From assembly GCA_037951165.1 (NCBI GenBank), contig JBBDHG010000008.1:4039501-4103500 (forward strand): a DNA stretch of 64,000 nucleotides, written 5' to 3'. Positions 14,201 through 21,066 of this stretch are shown piece by piece. Origin of the DNA: Lophius americanus (taxonomy: Eukaryota > Chordata > Actinopteri > Lophiiformes > Lophiidae). Positions within the stretch are counted from its first letter, which is position 1; each line of letters opens with the position of its first letter. The notes under the pieces were generated by a model. It was not told where the DNA came from, made no database searches, and saw nothing but the letters and a program-made list of their open reading frames with translations. A program made the position numbers and the translations under genes.

Positions 14201-16520
14201 GTAGCCCAGACACTGTGTATAAAGAAGACCAAGCATGACAGAGGCATTGAAAAAGAGAAACCAGATGACGTGGCCCAGCAAGTCCTATCCCATCCCAATT
14301 GGATCCACTCTCTCCCATTCACCCAGACTTTGGTGGCATCTCTACGGAGTAAATCAGAGGGTCTTTGGAGCAGGGAGGTACCGCGAGAGGAAGGTGACCA
14401 GCTGTTTTACCAGCAAAAACTGGCTTTTTTGGGGAAAGAGGTTCAGAGGCTAAGACATGTTCTAGGTCTGGAAATCACAACAAAACCTCAAGGCACAATG
14501 AAAACTGCTGACTGCAGCGCTGAGACACAAAGCAGAAAACTGGTTACACTGCAAGCATCCACAGCTAGCAGAGAGGTTGGCTGCCAGACTGCTGTGGCTG
14601 AGGTCAGGGAGTTAACTATAACTGCCACAAAAACCAGTAGTGCAATACTGTTGTATATTTGCATTTGAAAACTGCTCAATGAAATTAAGGGGAACACCAA
14701 ATCATCATAGTATAACACAACGTTAGGTTACCTTCTAGAGTCTTAATGTTAATCAATTTCATTAGCTTTGGTGCAAATCAAAGTGTGAACAGGTGGAATG
14801 GAGAGGCAGCAGCAAGAAAACCCCCAATAAGGGAATGGTTTTCCAGGTGGTGGCCACAGACCTTATCTCTGTCATTACCTTCCTGACTGGTCTTTCTCTA
14901 GTTTTGCATTTTTCTAGAGTCTTGTCACTTCTGGCAGCAAGATGTGGTACCTGCAGCCCATTCAGGTTGCACAGGTAGTTCAGCTCTAGCTCTAGGAAGG
15001 AACATCCATATGTGTCTTCACATGAAGGATAACTGTGTCTCCCAGCACAGTCTCGAGACTATGAAGGAGATACCAGGAGATCGGCCGTTATACTTGAAGG
15101 AGATCTATAGAAGGGCAGTAACCAAGCAGCAGGACCAGTATCTGTTCCTTTGTGTGAGGAGGGAAAGGAAGAGCGCTGCTATTGCCCTACATGAAGACCT
15201 CCAGTAAACCAATTGTGTGCAATTTTCTGACCAAACTTTCGAAAAAGACTCAATGAGGGTGGCATGAAGGCCCAACGTACTCTAGTGCTCAGCGCAGCCC
15301 AACTCTCAGTAGCTCAATTAGCATTTTTTGAAGAACACCAGAATTGGCATTTCCAGACCTGAGTCCAACTGAGTGCCTGTGGGACATTTTTTTCAGAGTA
15401 TTAGATTCCACTGAGTATCACCACAGACAGACCAGGAGCTAATTAATGCCCTGATCAAGTTCTGGGAGGAGATCCCCCAGAACAACGTCTCATCAGGATC
15501 ATGCCCATATGTTTGTCTGGAGTGCAGACAGCCAGCAGAGGCTAAACACACTACTTAGACACAATATGAGTTGTCCTGATGAAATCCACACAAGTTTGAG
15601 AAGTCTGTGATTTGAGTTTTATACTTCATTTTTGGGTGTGATTTATAATCCAGCACTCAATGGGTTAATGGTTTTGACTGTTCTTACATAATTTTTTTCC
15701 CAATGATGTACAGTATGTAAATGAAGATTTTCAACTTGAATATTTCATTGATTGAGATCCGATCTGTTATTTATGTGTTCCCTTATTAATTTTTTTGAGC
15801 AATATCTATAAAGATTAATGTTTGACTAAGATAATTGCTTGATTATCTCTATTTTATGTTGTGTAAGTATGACAATAGTCAAACTAAAACACACATGTGA
15901 ACAGTGCTCGATAAGGTAGAGATCTAATGCCAGCCTTTATCCTCTCATGTCCTTCATATACATCAGAGCTCTACTTCATTCAACAGCCTAATCCAGGCTC
16001 CAGGACTTCAGGATGGGCCGATGAGGAAGATGGAACCTCAGAGCATGATCAGTGACATTAAAGCATGTGAAGACAAAAGGTGTGTTCCATACATAAATAA
16101 TACACAATTAACAGTTGGTTTTGAGATACAAATATCTTGTTTCCTTATGGCTACAGGTTGATTTTTAAAGCCATCCTTATAGCTGGCAGTATTATATTAT
16201 ATGTACACAGATGTAAATGTCACTTTTAATAGAAATGAATCCAAACAATTTTAGTATGAATGTCAGCTTCTATCTTGCCCTGTACTCAAATGTTTTTTTC
16301 TTTTTTCAAATTAGTGACTGAAATGGTGAGTTGATTATACTGATAAAGTTGTTCCCCAATCAGATTGCCACAGGAAAGCCTGCGTGGAATCCGCTCTAAC
16401 TTGTTGGTGCTTCTCAAAGCCCTACTGCCACAACCAGACTTGGGCGGCATCAGTCTGGATACTGCCGAAATCGACAACATCCTAGAGCAGATCCTAGAGG
16501 TCAACTCATTAAAACTATGA
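2141..16520 (+). CDS. morc3: MORC family CW-type zinc finger protein, MORC3-like, 3' part (8 exons)
   Basis: Join of 2141-2225, 2457-2570, 5587-5703, 11477-11554, 13430-13876, 14089-14602, 15967-16079 and 16364-16520; all phases agree and give 540 codons plus TGA. MORC proteins are nuclear GHKL ATPases that dimerise and bind H3K4-methylated chromatin through a CW zinc finger. Visible in order: the end of the ATPase/S5 module (FLKPAHNKQDFEYTKEYR), a CW finger (W-x-x-C-x-x-C, then C at the expected spacing), an EE-rich segment, a long hydrophilic linker, and a leucine-rich C-terminal segment like the MORC3 dimerisation end. NPNPHYR and the following EEAEDSEEL..P.Y.K..KK favour MORC3 over MORC4, but this paralogue choice is inference. 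The GHKL ATPase exons must lie left of the window. A possible ATTAAA polyadenylation signal is at 16575-16580. Confidence 0.88.
2457..2570 (+). CDS. morc3: morc exon (LTIGALGQKLNDFW block)
   Basis: Acceptor CTCAAG, donor GTAAGT. It encodes LTIGALGQKLNDFWRELTEK followed by a charged stretch ending DEIEDE. This corresponds to the linker just before the CW finger in MORC3/MORC4. It ends in phase 2. Confidence 0.88.
3230..5120 (+). mobile_element. Decayed non-LTR LINE (endonuclease and RT pieces) in morc intron
   Basis: 3776-4140 holds an endonuclease segment (VYVPASG, LDFLYANTKEKHSSYPLLPL, GYSDNNVVHLRPLYKP). 4370-4510 holds RT pieces (SRLLRDCAQVM, LTSHLMKTMERVL in another frame, LQFAY). 4862-5000 holds MFFDLSSAFHTIQPSLL and STGALQGTVLSP. 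Many frameshifts and deletions show that it is dead. It belongs to a common fish LINE type with APE endonuclease; I cannot assign a clade with certainty. Confidence 0.8.
5100..5510 (+). repeat. Unclassified interspersed repeat, copy 2
   Basis: 5100-5290 repeats the TTTTTGACACTAGG..G and GTCCAAATTTG block of copy 1. 5310-5510 carries a second module (GTTGGGGATATT, TCCTC...CCACCGTAGATCC, GATAACTCAAAAA) that also occurs at 40835-41160. The two modules appear to belong to one family. Confidence 0.6.
5587..5703 (+). CDS. morc3: morc exon (CW-type zinc finger)
   Basis: Acceptor CTACAG, donor GTGTGT. It encodes the CW finger: TWLQCEECLKWR, then VPENWNCKQNPNPHYR. The first three zinc cysteines and the aromatic tryptophans are visible; the fourth cysteine is supplied by the next exon (SCSAPEE). 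CW fingers read methylated H3K4. Confidence 0.92.
5890..6150 (+). mobile_element. Tc1/mariner relic
   Basis: The stretch starts with an ACAACATAATAACCAGTGAC-type terminal sequence known from fish Tc1-like elements. It later contains a transposase-derived piece around CACAGAAGATCTACCATAGCTC and CAAATTGCCGAAC. No open frame survives. It lies in the morc intron after the CW exon. Confidence 0.6.
6155..6192. repeat. Perfect 16-bp inverted repeat, 6-nt loop
   Basis: Left arm 6155-6170 (AAACTTTGTGTTCTGA), loop ACAGCG, right arm 6177-6192, perfectly complementary. It lies at the end of the Tc1 relic. The arms are too short for a typical pre-miRNA. It resembles other hairpins in this window. Confidence 0.9.
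6560..6800 (+). mobile_element. RTE-type LINE 3' fragment
   Basis: It encodes RMRNEHIRGTAQVRHLG and then, after a frameshift, REARLRGFGHLQTRDSRYIS and GRRKRGRPKRQFL. This is the 3' end of an RTE-like LINE, truncated at its 5' side. GGACCCTGTGGCGACCCC near the end is the usual tail of these elements. Confidence 0.8.
6870..10500 (+). mobile_element. L2-type LINE, nearly full length, in morc intron
   Basis: A plus-strand non-LTR element with 5' leader, endonuclease-RT ORF, and a 3' tail (TAGCACTTTGAGATTTGATCC, then an ATT microsatellite) typical of fish L2 elements. The same tail occurs at 22860-22930 and 24045-24110, so three copies of the family are present. The coding part is damaged (see the pseudogene entry). 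It is the largest single insertion in the window and accounts for much of the 5.8-kb morc intron. Confidence 0.88.
7312..10357 (+). pseudogene. L2 LINE endonuclease/reverse transcriptase ORF, damaged
   Basis: The APE endonuclease shows CLTETWH, GGGLFVIYR, LIYRPPK, LGDMNIHVD and VSDHKAV. The RT shows FANYRPISKLPFLSKVLEKV, SGFRSAHSTETALL, LLDLSAAFDTVDH, GVPQGSVLGPILFILY and CYADDMQIY, so its catalytic aspartates are intact. Defects: an in-frame TAG at 9366-9368, where the consensus has glutamine; a 51-bp tandem duplication at 7861-7962 in the endonuclease; and a junction near 9929 where the frame jumps and a block between the RT thumb and C-terminus is missing. The C-terminal part (LQYVQNSAARIL...HWLPI) continues to 10357. 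It cannot make a full protein. Confidence 0.88.
11477..11554 (+). CDS. morc3: morc exon (CW end and acidic segment)
   Basis: Acceptor TTTCAG, donor GTAAAT. It encodes SCSAPEEAEDSEELVTPIYQ and then KDHKKK. The cysteine completes the CW finger and the rest closely follows MORC3 spacing. It ends in phase 2. It is separated from the CW exon by a 5.8-kb intron that has taken up the L2 element. Confidence 0.87.
11555..13429. other. morc intron without recognisable features
   Basis: AT-rich intron between two morc exons. I see no convincing exon, ORF homology or transposon. Some of it may be old repeat sequence that cannot be recognised by eye. Confidence 0.5.
13430..13876 (+). CDS. morc3: morc exon (variable hydrophilic linker)
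   Basis: Acceptor TCTGCAG, donor GTTGAG. 447 nt open in the required frame and rich in Lys, Glu and Gln. A QPIDLSG segment resembles a SUMO-interaction motif (weak inference). Sequence identity to known MORC linkers cannot be judged by eye; the exon is supported by splice sites, open frame and phase continuity. Confidence 0.8.
14089..14602 (+). CDS. morc3: morc exon (linker and start of coiled coil)
   Basis: Acceptor CTTTAG. The donor was set at GAG|GTCAGG (14603) because only a phase-0 end joins the next exon in an open frame. It encodes a polar region and then a heptad-like LAFLGKEVQRLRHVLGL segment that could start a coiled coil. The open frame continues to 14668 if unspliced. A Tc1 element begins 69 bp past the donor. 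Confidence 0.75.
14671..15802 (+). mobile_element. Tc1/mariner element with both terminal repeats, internally deleted
   Basis: The left end (TGCTCAATGAAATTAAGGGG) and right end (ending TTTTTTTGAGCAA) are inverted copies of a known fish Tc1-like terminus. Inside are transposase-derived stretches: CAGCACAGTCTCGAGAC, GCAGCAGGACCAGTATCTG, GAGGGTGGCATGA and GGGAGGAGATCCCCCAG. The catalytic core between about 15300 and 15360 is mostly deleted and frames are broken. It sits in the morc intron between 14602 and 15967. Confidence 0.85.
15967..16079 (+). CDS. morc3: morc penultimate exon
   Basis: Acceptor CATCAG, donor GTGTGT. Only one of the three frames is open (SSTSFNSLIQAPGLQDGPMR and on), which fixes the phase of the upstream donor. 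It ends in phase 2 and joins the last exon as an arginine codon. Confidence 0.75.
16364..16520 (+). CDS. morc3: morc terminal exon
   Basis: Acceptor CAATCAG. It encodes LPQESLRGIRSNLLVLLKAL and ends LDTAEIDNILEQILEVNSLKL-stop. The spacing of leucines and the final EIDxILEQ element match the conserved C-terminus of MORC3 (VDVVDEILGQVV type). TGA is at 16518-16520. Confidence 0.87.
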
Positions 16521-16795
16521 TTGGTTATTGTATCAGACAATTGACGTTTTTGTTGCACTTGTTATCAACCTTCCATTAAATTTACACAATTGGAGCATGC
16601 CTGCCTTGTTTTACAAATATGACCCTTTTATATATTTTGCTGCTGTTTTAATTTACTCAAGTAGTGTTATACACATTTGGATTGGAGAGGCCCCGAATGA
16701 TGATTGTTTCTAGATTTGATCACATGTTATTTGTAAATAAGATTTTTACATTGGCATTAAAATACTGAAACTATTTATTATTGCAGTCATAAATT

Positions 16796-17240
16796 TTAAA
16801 TCAATGATAATCCCTGTGGATTGTTGGGTCTCGTGTCTGTGTCGTGTCTCCAATGGTCATTAAACCAGGTATTGGTACCTTTGGCAGTGTGGGCAGGTAC
16901 CAAGTCCTGCTGGAAAATGAAATCAGCCTCTACATAAAGCTTGTCAGCAGAAGGAAGCATGAAGTGTTCTAAAATTTCCTGGTGGACGGCTGCATTGACT
17001 TTGTATTTCATAAAACACAGTGGACCAAAAACCAGAAGATGTCATGGCTTCCCAAGTTATCACTGAATCTGGAAACTTCACACTGGACTTCAAACACCTT
17101 GGATTCTGTGCCTCTCCACTCCTCCTGACTCTGGGACCTTGATTCCCTAATGAAATGCAAAACTTACTTTCATCTGAAAAGAGGACTTTGAACCATTGAA
17201 ACTTAGCCCAGGTAAAACGCTTAATGACTGTGTCCTGACC
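16796..17240 (-). mobile_element. Tc1 transposase fragment and flanking repeat
   Basis: The minus-strand frame at 16796-17011 encodes LEHFMLPSADKLY, ADFIFQQDLVPAHTAK and NTWFND. This is the region of Tc1 transposase around the second catalytic Asp; the QQD motif is visible. It is truncated, with no catalytic triad. 17012-17240 is a further repetitive stretch common in fish genomes. Confidence 0.8.
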
Positions 17241-17249
17241 TCATTAAGC

Positions 17250-18425
17250 AAGATGGATTCTAGGGCAGTTGAGAGACATTGCTGGGCTCCCAAGGACAAA
17301 CCCAAGCATTCCTTGCCAGAAGCAGTCTTCTGGCAAGTTCACTGTGCTGAAGACTAAGAAGGCGTTTTCCTCCATGGCTATGGACCAGGCCCATGAGCAA
17401 ATGCATGCCTGCATCAAAGGAGATGAATTTGCTGTGGGCCTCACTGACAACCCTTCTGCACTGCTGCGAGTGATGGTAGCAGGACCAGAGGTTGCCTGAT
17501 CCATTCAGGAGTTTGAGATTGGCCCCAAAAAATCAGATGACACACGTCACCATGACCAAACAACGAGTGTCCAAGTCTCATTCATCAATGATATCCGCTC
17601 CTCGGTCAGTGTAAAGGAAGATCTTGGAAACCCATCTGAAGAGGAAAGCAAGGAGCTGATGGCTTTCACAAGAGAACGCCTTGTTCAGAAAACTAAGGCA
17701 GTGGACGATACCATACCAAGAAATAAGATGATGGTGTTTGGTACTTCAACTGTGAGGGGAGTATCCAAGAACAAGCAGGTTTGGTGTCTCTCATACAAGA
17801 CATGGAAGCTCTTTTTCAAGATTGTACATTTCTTGCAAGACCAAAGATGGCAACCTTCATGAGTTCTTTCAACATGAGAACCAGTCATGCCCGCCAGAAC
17901 GCATTGACGGGCTGCGAGACTGTATCAAGCTTTCCTGGCCATGGGAAAAAGACAACATGGACTGTATTTCAAGAGTTTACAAATGTCGTGTTGAAACTGT
18001 CTTCTGCCCCAAATGATCTACCACAGGAGTAATGGCCACAATAGAGAGGTTCATTCTACTGCTCTACCGAACCGAACCATTACATGCACAGACATTGACA
18101 AGGCAAGGCGGATGTTGCAGTCAATCCCGCCCACAAAGGCTGCACTTGAGGACCATGTAGAGAGAGCAGTATTCCAAGGAGGCCATGTTGTTGGGTTAAG
18201 TGCTGTTGTCCACACCACAACTATCTTTGTCATTTAAATGGGGCTGGACAAAGACATCTTAGGGATATTATGAACCCTTCTGGACATGCCTACCGGATGC
18301 AAGCCAGTCCAGCTATGAACTTTTCTCCTGCAAATGTAAGAAAGGTTGTTTTAGGCAGTGGAAGTGCAAAAAAGCTGTCTTGGAGTGCACAGCCCTTTGT
18401 TTCTGTGAAGGCAAGTGTGAATAAA
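17250..18425 (+). pseudogene. Transposon-associated predicted-protein relic (ALTGCDTVSSF family)
   Basis: Ordered pieces in changing frames: AMDQAHEQMHACIKGD, AVGLTDNPSALLR, MVAGPEVA, FTRERLVQKT, LTGCETVSSFPGHGKKTTW, LSSAPNDLP, CTDIDKARR, PPTKAALEDHVERA, FQGGHV, and a Cys/Lys-rich end (CKCKKGC, WKCKKAVLECTALC) with stop at 18422-18424. I recognise these as parts of a multicopy fish protein of transposon-like distribution. Large internal deletions and frameshifts make it a pseudogene. The function of the parent protein is unknown to me. Confidence 0.72.
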
Positions 18426-18549
18426 CTTCCCCTTGATTGAAACCCCTTGGTCTGGCCAGGGTTTTGTCACAACCTTTGTGAGTCTTGTGAGCTAGAAGGA
18501 AGCTTCTAAGAAATTGTAATCTTATTTCAAATTGTGTACCATGAGACAA

Positions 18550-19660
18550 TCCATACATACATATATATCCATCCATCCATTCATGATCTTCATCACTGTC
18601 AAGCCATGTCTCAGTTATAGTGATTACATTCAACTATTTAAATAATCCTTGATAATAGACAAGTTTTTGTGAAGGCTTCTGCTGTTGAAGTGTATCATTG
18701 ATAAATAACTGTTTGATTCCAAATTGCTCTTGAATAGTTAATCTGTATAATATTCACAGTTATTGATTATGTTATCATTAATGTGGGTTTCTTCAAGATA
18801 CACTTTATAGATCTTCATCAGCATTTTTCTAGTACTTTGGGTTTCTTACCGTCACAACTTTGGATTCCTCAGTTGCTCCATTTAGCAATATCATGATTTT
18901 AGACTTTCTTTTCCATGTTGCTTGGATCTTGTTTTGTTTAATTAAAATGCGTACATGTAATAATAATAATAATAATACATTTAATTTCTCGCGATTTCAG
19001 CATTCTTCTTAGTTAGATGTTCGTTCACATACACTCCTGTCCCCATCAGCTTCCTTGCTTGTCTCAGGAATTCAATCTTGTGTTTACGGTTTTCAAATCG
19101 AATGATAATGGCAGGTTTTGTTTTGCTGTCCTTTCGGGGGAGGGTCTGGCATGCCGCTAAATTGTTACTGTGCATATTGATGTTCTTACTTTCAAAGAAT
19201 TTGATGACTTGCAGTTCAAGAGTTTGCTGCTCCTCTGTCGGGATGTCCTCTCTCTTTTTGCCTGCAGCGCATCCATCAGCAACAACTTTAGCATAAGTGT
19301 GTAGCGTTTCCAGGTCGGTTATGATTAAATCATCCATTCTTGTGTATTGTTTCAAGTCGTCGATTTGTCGCTCTAAATCACTGATTCTTTTATACTTTTC
19401 ATTCACAATACCTCTATGTTGTTTCACTTCCTCCATCAATTCCACCAGCATAGCTTTGCTGTTAAGCAACTTTGCTGAGCTTGTCTGAGATGAAGTTTAG
19501 AGATATCCTGATCTCCTCCAACTCATCCTCAACCGCATTACCTTGCTTTTTTGATGGCAATTTCATTAATAGAAATGACAGTAACCTATATAAAGATAAT
19601 ATGAAGCCTCTGAGAGACGATTCAGCATGCAAACATACATTACATAATGTACATATACAA
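18550..19660 (-). mobile_element. LINE fragment: ORF1 coiled-coil protein and endonuclease start (antisense)
   Basis: The minus-strand frame 18981-19469 encodes an ORF1-like protein: a heptad-rich N-terminus (RISDLERQIDDLKQYTRMDD) and then IKFFESKNINMHSNNLAACQ, KPAIIIRFENRKHK and VNEHLTKKNAEIAR. An upstream frame (19462-19674) supplies more N-terminal sequence after a frameshift. Further 3', at 18550-18640, ITETWLDSDEDHEWMDGY marks the start of an APE endonuclease. The RT is absent. Confidence 0.75.
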
Positions 19661-19814
19661 ATATACACACACATATATATATATACACACTAGGTCTGCA
19701 GTAATCAATTATTTTAGTAATTGATTATTCTGGCGATAAATTCAATAAATTTTGCTTTGTTCATGACCAATGGTAATATACAACACAGAAAATACAACAG
19801 GTCTAGTGAATGAT

Positions 19815-20215
19815 CAACTATCAATCAATCAATCTTTATTTATATAGCGCCAATTCACAACAACAGTTGTCTCAAGGTGCTTTCTAGAAAGAGCAGGTCT
19901 AGACGAAACTATTTATATAATTATCTACAGGACCCAACCAATTCCTTCTTGAGCAAGCACTTGGCGACAATGGGAAGAAAAAACTGCCCTTTAACAGGCA
20001 GAAACCTCGAGCAGATCCAAGACTCAGGGTGGACGGCCTACTGCCATGACCGGTCTGGTTTGAAAGAAAAGAGAGTGAGAGCGAGAAAGAGAGAGACACA
20101 GCTGAGGAGAGATACAGACGGGGGAAAAGCAGCAAAGATATCAGCTATAATCCACTTTTTCCAACCGCTCCATGGTCGGGCCGCGGCAGCAGCAGGGATC
20201 CCAGGTTGATAATAA
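19815..20215 (+). repeat. Common fish interspersed repeat (TTTATTTATATAGCGCC type)
   Basis: It begins with ATCAATCAATCAATCTTTAT and TATATAGCGCCAATTCACAA. It continues through AAACTGCCCTTTAACAGGCA and ends near GGGATCCCAGG. I know this order as a highly repeated teleost element. An open frame at 19877-20209 is incidental. Confidence 0.75.
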
Positions 20216-20419
20216 CATTAATATTAATGTAACATATAGTGATAGCTTATGGGGGAATACTATACAATAATAATAATAATGATAACAACAATAATCATCA
20301 TCATGAGCATCTTGTGATCATTGGACATCGAGCAGGTCCACAGCAGCAGATGCAATCACCAACCATGTGACGTTACAGGGCGACGAAACACAAAAACTCC
20401 AGGGAAGAAGTCAAGTTAG

Positions 20420-20510
20420 TAACATGCATTTAAGCCATTAAAATGCATTAATCCATTTAACATGCATTAAACCATTTAACATGCATTAATCCATTTAACA
20501 TGTATTAAAG
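20420..20510 (+). repeat. Tandem repeat, unit about 20 bp (CATGCATTAATCCATTTAA)
   Basis: About four imperfect copies of a CATGCATTAA(A/T)CCATTTAA unit lie head to tail. The array is upstream of the zinc-ribbon gene. Confidence 0.8.
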
Positions 20511-20621
20511 TGAGTGGGGTGTATAAAGAGGGACAGTGAGAGAGGAAGAGAGAAAAGCTCAGTGCATCATGGGAGATCCCCTAGCTACGGTCGCCCAGAA
20601 GTGCAAACAACTTTACAAAAG

Positions 20622-20818
20622 CAAAACACATTTCAGAAATCCAAAACACATTTCAAAAATTCAAAACACATTTCCCAATAGAAAAACACGTTTCAAAAAT
20701 CCAAAACCGATTTCCCAAAAGAAAAACATATTTCAAAAATCCAAAACACATTTCCCAAAAGAAAAACACATTTCAAAATTCCAAAACACTTTTCCCAAAA
20801 GAAAAACACATTTCAAAG
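20622..20818 (+). repeat. Tandem repeat, alternating 20-bp units (about 40-bp period)
   Basis: AAAACACATTTC is repeated about ten times, alternating with AAAAATCC- and CCAAAAG-type spacers. The array ends about 80 bp before the start codon of the zinc-ribbon gene, so it may lie in its promoter or 5' leader. The open frame over it (20536-20847) is a by-product of a stop-poor repeat. Confidence 0.85.
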
Positions 20819-20900
20819 AAAAGTTTGACGGAAAGGGAGGGTTCTAGACCCCGGAAGTGAACTACCTGTCAATTAAACAGTCATTCATTGATATAAGGTC

Positions 20901-21066
20901 ATGTGCATGCTGTCTGATATGTTTTGTCCTTTTTGCGGAACTCATTTTAGCAACTTGGCCCAATTTTGCTCAAATTGTGGCAATTGTTTAGATCTTTTAA
21001 ATAGAAAAACCGACCAAAAAGTAGAAAAAAACGATACAACGACAACGTCTGGAAATGTTAGTCAAG
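20901..21066 (+). CDS. Zinc-ribbon gene exon 1
   Basis: ATG at 20901, donor GTAAGT. It encodes the zinc ribbon (CPFCG...FCSNCG) and a polar tail. It ends in phase 1. Confidence 0.72.

Noticed and set aside
19877..20209. 110-codon ORF
   Set aside because: It lies wholly inside a highly repeated fish element and occurs as a by-product of that sequence.
20622..20818. CRISPR-like array
   Set aside because: The spacers are themselves repeated, the unit is about 20 bp, and the genome is a vertebrate; it is a minisatellite.
20536..20847. 104-codon ORF upstream of the zinc-ribbon gene
   Set aside because: It consists of the AAAACACATTTC tandem array, which simply lacks stop codons; the repeat period is not a multiple of three.
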